Shown: positions 52,522 to 61,338 of the stretch, piece by piece
How positions within the stretch are numbered: position 1 is the first letter of the stretch
How the letters are laid out: each line of letters opens with the position of its first letter
Source of the DNA: Clostridiales bacterium mt11
Lineage (GTDB): Bacteria > Bacillota > Clostridia > Tissierellales > Tepidimicrobiaceae
Reading direction: 5' to 3'
Length of the DNA stretch: 64,000 nucleotides
Assembly: GCA_001282665.1 (NCBI GenBank)
Contig: LN874948.1
Span: 938,213 to 1,002,212 of the forward strand
Program-made: the position numbers and the translations under genes
The notes under the pieces: generated by a model
Databases searched by the model: none
The model's input: the letters and a program-made list of their open reading frames with translations, nothing else
Told to the model about the DNA's origin: nothing

Positions 52522-52837
52522 TTTCTATAAATAGGTATATACTCCTATACCCCTTTTAATATATCATTATCTCCCCCCTAAAAACTGACTATAACCCATA
52601 GTTTTATAAATAATAAACTTATACTAATATTTTAACCATTTTTAATATCTAACATATACTTCTTAGACATATAGGTGTAAGTATATTCATTTTCCTACAG
52701 TTAACCCACTTATATTAATAATCATCTATGTTTTCGGAAAATTTTTTAATAAAATAGAGGATTTTCGCATTTTTTGTCTAATATTTAAGATATGGAAATA
52801 ATTGTTCTTAATACTATCATAAAGGAGCTGGAGTTTA
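52522..52837. other. Gene-free region upstream of the chemoreceptor gene
   Basis: AT-rich with no open frame of note. A possible promoter (TTGTCT at about 52775, AATAAT 17 bases downstream) is weak. I saw no c-di-GMP or other riboswitch motif. Confidence 0.4.
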
Positions 52838-54934
52838 ATGGGATTTAAGTTAAAAAAGTTAAAACTTCCTCAATTTAAAAAAAAGAATAAAGAAAAATCA
52901 TCTTTTGTAAAAGATAAGAGCATAAGCAAGAGAATGATCTTATCTACCACCAGTATACTAATTGGTTTAACCCTTGTATTGGGACTAACTTCGTATTTTA
53001 TTGCTAAAAATGAAATAATAAAATCCAATAATGAATTACTACTTAATAAGGCAATCAATTCATCAAACTTGGTAGATGAGCAAATTAAAAGCTATACCGT
53101 TGCTATTGAAACCTTAGGAAATTTGGATGCTATATCTAATCCAGAAAACTCTACAGAGGAAAAATTGGATTCATTATTACAGGAAAAAGGTAGATTAAAG
53201 CTTTCCAGCATAGGTTTAGCTGATATTCAAGGTAATCTATTACTTGATAATGGTAAATCTATGAATATATATGAAAAAGAATATTTCCAAAAGGCCAAAT
53301 CCGGACGTACATATTTTTCGGAACCAATGAAGAATGATGTAACAGGAAATAATGAAGTAATTATAGCGGCTCCATTGAAATATAAAGGTTTGCATGTTGG
53401 TGTAATAGTTGCATCTAAAACTGCTGATGAATTCTATAATATTGTAGAAGATATAAAAATCGGAAAGGAAGGTTTTGCCTTCATATTAAATGATGATGCA
53501 GATGTAATATCTCATCCAACGGTAACAAGTCATGCATCTAATGAAAATGCACCTAGCGGAGCAATTAACTTCACCGGTTTAAGAGAACGGGTAACAAGTA
53601 AATTTGTAGATGAGATAGATACTATGAGTACGAAGATTCACGATGGTGAATCAGGCACTGGTAAATATATGGAAAATGGTAAAGTAACTCACTTAGGCTT
53701 TTCACCAATAAAATCAAAGGATTGGACTCTCATAGTAAGCGTAGATGAATCTGAAGTATTAGCTGGATTAAACTCTTTGAGAAATACATTGTTAATTACA
53801 GTAATAGCTGCTATGGCAGTAGGTATAATATTTTCATTGTTGTTTAGTAAAAGCATTACAAAGCCTATAGGTCAAATTACTGACTATACCTATAAATTAT
53901 CTCAACTTGACCTCACTCACAACATAGAAGAAAAACTACTTCTCAGAAAAGATGAGCTAGGAACTATGGCATATTCTCTCCAAGTTGTAATAGACAATAT
54001 GAGAAACTTTGCAAAGGAAATTCAAGGTTCCTCTCATCAGGTAGCAGCTTCCTCTGAGGAATTAGCAGCTATATCTGAAGAATCTACTGCCGCTGCTGCA
54101 AATATAGCAGAAAACTCTAATGAAATTGCTGAAAACTCCAACTTACAGCTTGAAGAAATATTAAACGTAACCTCTTCAATAAAGGAAATATCAACTCAGG
54201 TTGAATATGCATCTACACAAACCAATAATGCTGAAAATTCTAGTAGAGATGTATTTAATAAGACAGAGTTGGGTAAAGAAAAAATAGAGGAAGTTATTGT
54301 TCAAATGAAAAATATAGAAAACAGTACCCATAGTGTTAAATCATCTTTAAATGATATTAGTAATAGTTCCAATGAGATGAATCATATGCTGGAAATCATT
54401 GAAAATGTAGCTGAAGAAACTAACTTGTTAGCTCTAAATGCAGCTATAGAAGCAGCTCGGGCTGGAGAATATGGGAGAGGTTTTGCAGTAGTAGCTGATG
54501 AAATAAGAAAATTAGCCGAAGAAACCCAAAAATCTACTGAAGAAATATATGCTCTCATAAAGAACAATAATATGTTAATTAAAGAAGCCAATAAAAAAAT
54601 GGATTCAAGCCATGGTGAGGTAAAACTTGGAGTCATTAGAGTCAATGAAACTAAAGAAACCTTTGACGATATTGCTAATTCAATAGTTCAAATAACAGTA
54701 GGCATAAATGAAGTTGTTGCAGCCATTGAAAATGTAGAAAGTTATGCTGATTCCTTGATAAATTCTTCAAATTCCATAGAGAATATGAGCAAAGAAATTG
54801 CTGCACAAATCCAAAATTCTTCTGCCGCCTCAGAAGAACAAATGGCTTCAATGGAAGAGATCACATCTTCTACTGAAAGCCTAGCTAAATTAGCAGAAGA
54901 ATTACAGTTATTAATTGGGAATATCAGATTCTAA
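52838..54934 (+). CDS. Methyl-accepting chemotaxis protein with extracellular Cache domain
   Basis: 698 residues. A basic cytoplasmic N-terminus ([17 protein letters not shown]) precedes TM1 at about 33-54, an extracellular dCache-like sensor (about 58-310: [34 protein letters not shown]), TM2 at about 313-335, a HAMP domain ([17 protein letters not shown]), and a long coiled-coil signalling domain. The hairpin tip [16 protein letters not shown] at residues 528-543 contacts CheA/CheW. The long N-terminal extension before TM1 is unusual. AAAGGAG precedes the ATG by about 10 bases. Cache domains of this kind often bind amino acids, which fits a proteolytic lifestyle. Confidence 0.93.
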   Translation: MGFKLKKLKLPQFKKKNKEKSSFVKDKSISKRMILSTTSILIGLTLVLGLTSYFIAKNEIIKSNNELLLNKAINSSNLVDEQIKSYTVAIETLGNLDAISNPENSTEEKLDSLLQEKGRLKLSSIGLADIQGNLLLDNGKSMNIYEKEYFQKAKSGRTYFSEPMKNDVTGNNEVIIAAPLKYKGLHVGVIVASKTADEFYNIVEDIKIGKEGFAFILNDDADVISHPTVTSHASNENAPSGAINFTGLRERVTSKFVDEIDTMSTKIHDGESGTGKYMENGKVTHLGFSPIKSKDWTLIVSVDESEVLAGLNSLRNTLLITVIAAMAVGIIFSLLFSKSITKPIGQITDYTYKLSQLDLTHNIEEKLLLRKDELGTMAYSLQVVIDNMRNFAKEIQGSSHQVAASSEELAAISEESTAAAANIAENSNEIAENSNLQLEEILNVTSSIKEISTQVEYASTQTNNAENSSRDVFNKTELGKEKIEEVIVQMKNIENSTHSVKSSLNDISNSSNEMNHMLEIIENVAEETNLLALNAAIEAARAGEYGRGFAVVADEIRKLAEETQKSTEEIYALIKNNNMLIKEANKKMDSSHGEVKLGVIRVNETKETFDDIANSIVQITVGINEVVAAIENVESYADSLINSSNSIENMSKEIAAQIQNSSAASEEQMASMEEITSSTESLAKLAEELQLLIGNIRF

Positions 54935-54970
54935 TATACTAAAAACAAAGACTTCCAAAAACAAAAAAAG

Positions 54971-55006
54971 TAAGGAAAATCTTTTAAGATTTTCCTTATC
55001 TTTTTT
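54971..55006 (+). terminator. Terminator of the chemoreceptor gene
   Basis: Perfect stem TAAGGAAAATCTTT / AAAGATTTTCCTTA (54971-54998) followed by TCTTTTTTAT. Confidence 0.88.
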
Positions 55007-55137
55007 ATATGGGGATAGAAAGTTAACAAATATACCATTTATATCTTTGTTAGCTTTCTGCGTGTGGCAAATTAATTGTTCACTTTCATTGATAACACCT
55101 TATCTTTTATAAAATTATATACTAGAGAATTTGAAAA

Positions 55138-55159
55138 TAATGTGTCCCATGACACATTA
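55138..55159. promoter_or_regulatory. Palindrome upstream of the Crp/Fnr regulator gene
   Basis: TAATGTGTC (55138-55146) - CCAT - GACACATTA (55151-55159), a perfect 9-bp inverted repeat of the size bound by Crp/Fnr dimers (half-site TGTGtc). It lies about 90 bases upstream of the regulator start; TATAAT at 55220-55225 is the likely -10. A T-run follows, so a terminator is the other reading. Confidence 0.5.
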
Positions 55160-55247
55160 TACTATTTTTTATTAATTCCTTAAACTTTTAAAGGATTTTA
55201 ATACTTAATGTCGAATAGCTATAATTATTGTTAAAGGAGGAAACTTA

Positions 55248-55907
55248 TTGGATGAAAATATTTTTAGAGATTACAAACCAAATTATAATTATAGAAATAA
55301 ACTCCTAAAACATTTTAAAGATAAAGGTGAAATCTTACAATATAGTGCTAGAGCATTTATTGAATGGGAAAATGAAAATCTAGACTATGTATATCTAATA
55401 TTAGAAGGAAAAGTAAAACAGTATTTCATCAGCTACTCTGGTAATGAAAAAACCATATTTCTCCTTATAAAAGGAGATATGTTCGGAGAGATATCCATGA
55501 TACAGGAAGACTGCAAATTTCTAATATCAGAAACTTTAACTCCTACAACTCTATGTAGAATTAGCAAATATACCTTTCTAGATTCCTTAGATAATTCCCC
55601 ATCCATTTCCTATAACGTACATCTAATGACTACCACTAAACTCAGAATTCTCATGACCCAATTATATGATATATCCTTTTTTGAATCTAAATACAGACTA
55701 TATTTTTTATTAAAACGGATAGCCTCAAATCAAAGTATAGAACATGAATACGGAAGACTTATAAACCTTAAAAACTTAACTCATCAAGATTTAGCTACTA
55801 TGATTGGATCTACTAGAAGTACAGTTACTAAATTATTAAAGGAATTAGAAGATGAGAAAAAAATCATAAGAAATGGAAAAAATATAATAATTATAAACGA
55901 TAACTAA
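55248..55907 (+). CDS. Crp/Fnr-family transcriptional regulator
   Basis: 219 residues. N-terminal cyclic-nucleotide-binding fold (about 25-120: YVYLILEGKVKQYFIS, GDMFGEISMI) and a C-terminal Crp-type winged HTH (about 150-215: LTHQDLATMIGSTRSTVTKLLKELE). The cAMP-contacting Arg-Ser pair of E. coli Crp is not evident after GEISMI, and no cysteine cluster for an Fe-S centre is seen, so the ligand is open. The start is TTG at 55248 with AAAGGAGG 7 bases upstream. Single gene with its own terminator. Confidence 0.88.
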   Translation: MDENIFRDYKPNYNYRNKLLKHFKDKGEILQYSARAFIEWENENLDYVYLILEGKVKQYFISYSGNEKTIFLLIKGDMFGEISMIQEDCKFLISETLTPTTLCRISKYTFLDSLDNSPSISYNVHLMTTTKLRILMTQLYDISFFESKYRLYFLLKRIASNQSIEHEYGRLINLKNLTHQDLATMIGSTRSTVTKLLKELEDEKKIIRNGKNIIIINDN

Positions 55908-55943
55908 CCTCTCATTCCAATTAAACATCTAAATGAGAGGTTA
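55905..55943. terminator. Bidirectional terminator between crp-like gene and rocB-like gene
   Basis: Perfect 12-bp inverted repeat TAACCTCTCATT / AATGAGAGGTTA, overlapping the stop of the + strand gene. T-rich on the + side. Confidence 0.8.
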
Positions 55944-55959
55944 ATTATTTAATATCATA

Positions 55960-57615
55960 TTATTTTAATAAGGACTTTATAGTATTGTAGGTGATATTTG
56001 GCACATTTTCAAAGGTATATTTCATATGAACTCTCTCCGTTAACTTATGCCCATCCTTACCATAAGTACCTATATTCACCACAGGTACATTTATAGCCAT
56101 TACGTCCTCTACATTATGAACATATCTAGTCCCCCAAGCTGGCATATTCTTTTCTAAGTACAATAAATCCTCTGGACTATCACTCATAGACATAAAACTA
56201 GAGTCGGAAATATAGGGATAGAACATCTTAGTTACTATTGGTTTATCCATATAGTCCCTGGCAAAATCTATAGATTTATTTACACTATCCATTAAACTTC
56301 TTTCTAAATCCGTTTTACCTGTCATTTCAATTCTTCCATTATAAGTTGAGGAAAAATAAATTATAATAGCCGGACTCTTATCCAAAGACCATTTCCATGC
56401 TTCCTCCACCATCTTAACACTAAATTCCCTTAAATCCAGAGCTGGATTTTGTTCATTTAATTCTTTGCTAAAGCTATCCATATATACCTTAAACTTATCT
56501 CCATGTAAAGTATAGAGTTCAGTATAAAACTCATTCCATGTATATACTCTTTTTTGCCAAATAAGTTCCTTATAAATATGATTTCCTTTTTTACAAAAGC
56601 TTTCATAGGATTGATTTAGATAATGGATTACATTATCAAATGCCTCTTCTGCTTTTTTATAAACCACATCCATTACATCTTTTGGCGTCATACTGTGAGT
56701 AAAAAAATTGTAATAGGCATAGGCACTTAAAGGTGTTTGAACCGTATACTTATCTTTAAAATCCGATTGTTTTAGGGATACTGGAGGAATGGTTACTTCT
56801 CCTTGGGATTCATCACATAATTCTGTATTATAATCTATGAGCCTAGTGATTTCCGCTACTAAAAGGTTGGGATCAAGACTAGAAAAAGCTTGACCTACAT
56901 GAGCTTCTTCTCCTACTACATAAAAGGAAGGCAATAGTTTTCCAATAGTTCCAAAATAAACATATCGGTTTTCATCTTGGCTATGATAGGGAGTTGAGTA
57001 ATCTGCATTAATACAGCCGATAAACTCTAAACCATCTTCTTCCTTCATCTGTCTAAACACCTTTAAAGCCGTCAATACACCATGAGAATTGTCTTCTTCA
57101 TCACAAGCAGCTAATGTTATTAGATGCCCATCAAATTCATCGGTGTGTTCGGAAAAATATTTGGTTAAATACATCTGTCCCGCAACTCCTGATTTCATAT
57201 CCAAAGCTCCCCTGCCAAACATATACTCTCCTGATTCTATATCCTTTAATACCTCTTTATCTAAATGTCTCTGTTTCAATAATTCAGGAAGTTTATCTGG
57301 ATCAAAAGCATATTCTTTTATTTCTCCAAAATCATCTACCCACACAGTATCTAAATGCCCCATCAATATTAGAGCCTTGTTGGAATTCCCTTTAGTACCC
57401 TTTACGTGAGCAATGACTATATGTCTTTCTATTTCATCATCTATAGTTTGTACAATTTTTAGACTATCTGGATTTTGTTTAAAATATGAAGTTTCCTTGT
57501 AAAATTCAAATATTTTCTCTGCACAATCTTTTTCACCTTTGGTCTTTACAATACTAGGTACTTTTACTAATTCTTTAGTGATCTCCTTTACATCTTCAAA
57601 ACAATGTAAATACAT
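55960..57615 (-). CDS. M20-family peptidase, RocB-like (arginine utilisation protein)
   Basis: 551 residues, the length of RocB. M20 zinc motifs in order: LMGHLDTVWVDDFG near residue 85 (metal His/Asp), FGRGALDMKSGVAG near 134 (bridging Asp), AACDEED near 170 (catalytic and metal Glu), and late HNVEDV. An inserted lid domain contains the conserved GEEAHVGQAFSS. RocB is tied to arginine breakdown in Bacillus, but its reaction is not firmly known. GGGAGG lies 8 bases before the ATG. It follows carbamate kinase after 72 bases with no terminator, so the pair may be cotranscribed. Confidence 0.85.
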   Translation of the reverse strand: MYLHCFEDVKEITKELVKVPSIVKTKGEKDCAEKIFEFYKETSYFKQNPDSLKIVQTIDDEIERHIVIAHVKGTKGNSNKALILMGHLDTVWVDDFGEIKEYAFDPDKLPELLKQRHLDKEVLKDIESGEYMFGRGALDMKSGVAGQMYLTKYFSEHTDEFDGHLITLAACDEEDNSHGVLTALKVFRQMKEEDGLEFIGCINADYSTPYHSQDENRYVYFGTIGKLLPSFYVVGEEAHVGQAFSSLDPNLLVAEITRLIDYNTELCDESQGEVTIPPVSLKQSDFKDKYTVQTPLSAYAYYNFFTHSMTPKDVMDVVYKKAEEAFDNVIHYLNQSYESFCKKGNHIYKELIWQKRVYTWNEFYTELYTLHGDKFKVYMDSFSKELNEQNPALDLREFSVKMVEEAWKWSLDKSPAIIIYFSSTYNGRIEMTGKTDLERSLMDSVNKSIDFARDYMDKPIVTKMFYPYISDSSFMSMSDSPEDLLYLEKNMPAWGTRYVHNVEDVMAINVPVVNIGTYGKDGHKLTERVHMKYTFENVPNITYNTIKSLLK

Positions 57616-57687
57616 TCTCCTAACCTCCCTTCATTATATTCATTATACTCTACTAGATATTTCTATATGCAATAATTTTTTTAATCC

Positions 57688-58635
57688 CTAACGAATCCGT
57701 TGGATCTTAGTTCCAGTTTTACCTTGTATCCCTTCCTTTGCTCTATTTAGTGAAGTTATAATTGCCATTCTTCCCTCTTTACTGTCTACAAACTTAATAC
57801 AAGATTTTACCTTAGGAAGCATTGAGCCTGGTGCAAAATGTCCCTCTTCTATATATTTCTCTGCTTCTTTTACAGTCAATGTGTCCAACCCTATTTCATT
57901 AGGCTGGTTAAAATTTATATATACCTTATCCACTGCAGTAAGTATAATCAAAGTATCAGCATCTACGATTTCTGCTACTAATTCTGCTGCCAAATCCTTA
58001 TCTATTACCGCTGGTATTCCTTCTAAAATCCCATTGCCTTTATCAATAACTGGTATGCCCCCTCCACCAGCTGTTATTACAACAAACCTTGATTCCACTA
58101 GGGCTTTTATTATATTGGACTCCATAATACTCTTTGGCTCAGGAGAAGGTACTACTCGTCTCCATCCTCTACCTGCATCCTCTTTCATTACATAACCATT
58201 GTTCTTTTCTAACTCTCTTGCTTCTTCTTCCGTAAAAAAGGAGCCTACAGGTTTAGTTGGATTATTGAAAGCTGTATCATCTTTGTCTACTAATACTTGA
58301 GTTATTATAGTTGCCACTTCTTTATCTATAGCTCTTTTTCTTATTTCCTCCCCAATAGATTGCTCTAAATGGTATCCAATGTACCCTTGACTCATAGCTC
58401 CACATTCAGGAAAAGGCATGTTTGGAATATCTTCTGCTTTTTCATATAAGGATACTATTTGTCCCACCTGAGGACCATTTCCATGGACTATTATTATTTC
58501 ATGCCCTTCTTCAATTAAATCTACAATAGGTTTAGCCGTCTCCTTAACGGTTTTTAGTTGAGTAGTTGCTGATATATCTTTAGGATTAGCTTGCAGTGCA
58601 TTTCCTCCTAATGCTATTACTATTCTTTGTCCCAT
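57688..58635 (-). CDS. arcC: Carbamate kinase
   Basis: Makes ATP from carbamoyl phosphate, the last step of arginine deiminase-type fermentation. The 315-residue length and motifs fit: IALGGNAL near residue 6, VHGNGPQVG near 50, GWRRVVPSPEPK near 157, VITAGGGGIPV near 190 and KVEAAIKFV-like PKVKSCIKFV near the end. GAAGGTG is 7 bases before the ATG, and TATAAT (58676-58671, minus strand) is a likely -10. No arginine deiminase or ornithine carbamoyltransferase is next to it, so carbamoyl phosphate may come from elsewhere. Confidence 0.93.
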   Translation of the reverse strand: MGQRIVIALGGNALQANPKDISATTQLKTVKETAKPIVDLIEEGHEIIIVHGNGPQVGQIVSLYEKAEDIPNMPFPECGAMSQGYIGYHLEQSIGEEIRKRAIDKEVATIITQVLVDKDDTAFNNPTKPVGSFFTEEEARELEKNNGYVMKEDAGRGWRRVVPSPEPKSIMESNIIKALVESRFVVITAGGGGIPVIDKGNGILEGIPAVIDKDLAAELVAEIVDADTLIILTAVDKVYINFNQPNEIGLDTLTVKEAEKYIEEGHFAPGSMLPKVKSCIKFVDSKEGRMAIITSLNRAKEGIQGKTGTKIQRIR

Positions 58636-58693
58636 ATCTATTCACCTTCTCATATAAATTTATTAATATTATTATAACCAAATCTAGGGCAAA

Positions 58694-58731
58694 AAAATAT
58701 AGCAAAGTAGTACCACTTCGCTATATTTTTG
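58694..58731 (-). terminator. Strong terminator upstream of arcC
   Basis: AAAAATATAGC (58694-58704) / GCTATATTTTT (58721-58731), with four more inner pairs, followed on the minus strand by a run of seven T. It lies 350 bases past the P1 peptidase stop and 20 bases before the arcC -10. The stretch 58732-59074 between shows no gene. Confidence 0.78.
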
Positions 58732-59074
58732 GGTGTTGTGAATATAATATTTTAAGATTATTAGCATTATAAATTAAAAATAGCATTTTCCTTATCCCCT
58801 TTATAAGGAATAATTCTTTGTTAACATAATATCACACTAGATTTGTACTCTATCTATTTTAATTGTCTATAAATATTTTTATCAAATTTATATCTAAAAA
58901 TCTATACTATTAGTAGTATATCATATAAAATTAATAATGGAAGAAAAATAATAACTTTCTTTTGTAATCTTTTACTAAACCTATATTCTTTTATTTTTTT
59001 GTTAAAAATAATTATATGATAATCGAGTTACTTTACTAGAAATCAAGTGTCAATATGATATGAAAATATTCCTA

Positions 59075-60049
59075 TCATATTAAACTCCTATTTAACTCCT
59101 TATATGACTTAAACCCATATGCTGAGTCAGCAGATTTTATTGCGTTTATAACTGCTCTTTCCATTGTTCTTGCAGCTAAAAAACCTACTACATTTATATC
59201 TGCCTCTATTTTTCCTGTGGACATGGTAAATATCGTATCTCCATCAAATATTGAATGAGCTGGTCTCATAGTTCTTCCATAGCCATTATGAGCCATAGAA
59301 GCTAATTTATTAGCTTCTGATTTTGTAAATATGCTATTAGTAGCTACAACTCCAATGGTAGTATTGTCACTAAATATATTCTTCTTTTCTCCGTATTTCT
59401 CAGCCATTATATTTTCAGTTCCAATAAGTTTTTCTTTATTTTCATCTAACAATCCAGCTAATATATCTCCAGTATCTGGATCAATTATATCTCCTAAGGC
59501 ATTAACTGCTACAATAGCCCCTACTTTTAAATCTCCAACTTGAAGAGCAAAAGACCCTAGACCGCCTTTCATAGCTTGATTAACTCCTAAAAATTTTCCT
59601 ACTGTTGCTCCCGTTCCTGCTCCTACATTCCCATTAGGACATTCCTTATTTGTAGCATTTTCACAAGCCTTATATCCCATTTCTAAATTTGGTCTTACTC
59701 TATAATCTCCCACTACCAAATCAAATAATACTGCACTACAAACTATAGGAACTTTTGTTACCTGTACATCGAATCCAATATTCCTTTCCTCTAAGTACTT
59801 CATAGCTCCAGAAGCTGCATCTAATCCAAAAGCCGAACCTCCAGCTAACATTACTGCATGTATTTTATCTACTAAATTTTGTGGATCTAATAAGTCTGTC
59901 TCCCTAGTTCCTGGAGAACCTCCCCTTACATCTACTCCAGCTACTGCACCTTCTTCACACATGATGACAGTACATCCAGTACCAGCCTGTAGGTTACTTG
60001 CATGACCTACCTTAATTCCATCAATATCGGTGAACTTTATCTCTCTCAT
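59075..60049 (-). CDS. P1-family aminopeptidase (DmpA/BapA-like)
   Basis: 324 residues, self-processing N-terminal-nucleophile-type hydrolase. Family motifs: GIKVGHASNLQAGTGCTVI near the N-terminus, VRGGSPGTRETDLL near 42, LAGGSAFGLDAASG near 69, GNVGAGTGATVGK near 139, then NTTIGVVATN near 240, where autocleavage would free a new N-terminal nucleophile. Relatives (DmpA, BapA) release N-terminal amino acids, including D- and beta-amino acids and amides. No signal peptide, so cytoplasmic. AAGGAGGG precedes the ATG by 7 bases. Sits with other enzymes for unusual peptide bonds. Confidence 0.9.
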   Translation of the reverse strand: MREIKFTDIDGIKVGHASNLQAGTGCTVIMCEEGAVAGVDVRGGSPGTRETDLLDPQNLVDKIHAVMLAGGSAFGLDAASGAMKYLEERNIGFDVQVTKVPIVCSAVLFDLVVGDYRVRPNLEMGYKACENATNKECPNGNVGAGTGATVGKFLGVNQAMKGGLGSFALQVGDLKVGAIVAVNALGDIIDPDTGDILAGLLDENKEKLIGTENIMAEKYGEKKNIFSDNTTIGVVATNSIFTKSEANKLASMAHNGYGRTMRPAHSIFDGDTIFTMSTGKIEADINVVGFLAARTMERAVINAIKSADSAYGFKSYKELNRSLI

Positions 60050-60183
60050 ACATATCCCTCCTTATGACATTGTCAAAACCTGAATTATATGTATTATCAA
60101 TCCTTTTACACTTTCTCCACCTAAAGAATCTGGACTTATTAAATAAAGTATACCATATTTTTATTTCCTGCTGACATTAATAA

Positions 60184-60220
60184 GAACTTTCCCTTAACTT
60201 CAATCGTTAAAAGAAAGTTC
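60184..60220 (-). terminator. Probable terminator downstream of the glycosylasparaginase gene
   Basis: GAACTTTC (60184-60191) / GAAAGTTC (60213-60220) with inner TTAAC/GTTAA, 28 bases past the stop. The tail on the minus strand is only moderately T-rich. Confidence 0.5.
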
Positions 60221-60248
60221 CTATTGAAATATAAATATTAAACATAAT

Positions 60249-61202
60249 TTATTCTATAGAATTTTCTATCCTTTTTTCGTATGCATCTAACCATTCTTTA
60301 GTTGCTGGTTGATAGATAGTCTTGCCATCAACATTTTTGGCTAAGTAGACTGCAGGTTTTTGGTCTTTGCCCGCTACTACAAAGTTGAAACTATCTATAT
60401 TAGTAGCTGCTCCCCATTCTCCTTTATTATTCATACATACTACGGAAATATCTCCTGCTTTACCTCTTCTCTTTATCAGTTTTTGGTTTAACTTTTCTAC
60501 AGCTCTATCTGCTGCTTCCTGAGGATGACATCCTTCTGCCATAAGTCTCACTATTTCATAAGAAATACATCCTTTCATCAAGTCTTCTCCAAGACCTGTA
60601 GCAGTAGCTCCGCCAATCTCACTGTCTACATAAAAACCAGATCCTGCTACTGGGGAATCCCCTATTCTTCCTCTTTTTTTCATAAAAAGCCCAGAAGTTG
60701 AGGTTCCAACACACATTTTTCCTTTTATATCTAAGGATATCATGCCTACAGTATCGTGTCCTTCATATGGGCTAAGACCTTTTTCTAGAGTTTCTTTAAC
60801 TCTATCATTATAATATTTTATAGCTTTATCCGTTAGCATATTTTTTCTCTCAAATCCATTTTTATGAGCATATTCTTCAGCACCTATGCCTACTAAAAAT
60901 GAGTTAAATCTTTCTTCACTAAGCTTTTTTGCTACAGATATAGGATTTTTAAAATCTCTAATTCCTCCAATGGCACCAAAGGACAATGTATCTCCATCCA
61001 TAAAAGCTGAATCCAATTCAACTTCACAGTTTTCATTAGGAAGTCCTCCATAACCTACGGATTTATAAAAAGGATAATCCTCCACTGCCATTATTGCTTT
61101 TTCTATTGCATCAGCAGCTGACAATCCTTTTTCTAAATCCCTTGAAACTTCAGTAATTCCTTCTAAAGCCATTCTCCATGTTGCTATAATTCCCCACTTC
61201 AT
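60249..61202 (-). CDS. N4-(beta-N-acetylglucosaminyl)-L-asparaginase (Ntn hydrolase)
   Basis: 317 residues. This family splits the amide between asparagine and N-linked sugar, and related members act as plain or isoaspartyl asparaginases. The autocleavage site GHDTVGM places the nucleophile at Thr151, giving alpha and beta chains. Downstream TSTSGLFMKKRGRIGDSPVAGSG holds the substrate-binding Arg and Asp, and GGATATGLGEDLM the second binding loop, the set expected for glycosylasparaginase rather than isoaspartyl peptidase. The ATG at 61202 has GAGGTG 6 bases upstream; the frame opens at 61211 inside that site. No signal peptide, so it works inside the cell. Confidence 0.88.
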   Translation of the reverse strand: MKWGIIATWRMALEGITEVSRDLEKGLSAADAIEKAIMAVEDYPFYKSVGYGGLPNENCEVELDSAFMDGDTLSFGAIGGIRDFKNPISVAKKLSEERFNSFLVGIGAEEYAHKNGFERKNMLTDKAIKYYNDRVKETLEKGLSPYEGHDTVGMISLDIKGKMCVGTSTSGLFMKKRGRIGDSPVAGSGFYVDSEIGGATATGLGEDLMKGCISYEIVRLMAEGCHPQEAADRAVEKLNQKLIKRRGKAGDISVVCMNNKGEWGAATNIDSFNFVVAGKDQKPAVYLAKNVDGKTIYQPATKEWLDAYEKRIENSIE

Positions 61203-61279
61203 ATGTATCACCTCTATGCGATAATATTGAATCTATATATAATACTACCAGTCTTTCTTCATTTTCACAATATAAAGAA

Positions 61280-61319
61280 AAACCTGTCATCTTAGAAAGA
61301 TTACTAAAATGACAGGTTT
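61280..61319 (-). terminator. Terminator of the 5'-nucleotidase gene
   Basis: AAACCTGTCAT (61280-61290) / ATGACAGGTTT (61309-61319), 19 bases past the stop, followed on the minus strand by TTTCTTTATATT. Confidence 0.8.
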
Positions 61320-61338
61320 CTCATTTATATTATTTTTA

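Noticed and set aside
54915..55112. 65-codon frame after the chemoreceptor
   Set aside because: Overlaps the chemoreceptor end and runs through its terminator hairpin, so it is not a credible gene.
55209..55215. TGTCGAA, a match to the Spo0A box core, next to the crp-like -10
   Set aside because: A single 7-base match in AT-rich DNA is too weak, and nothing else supports sporulation control here.
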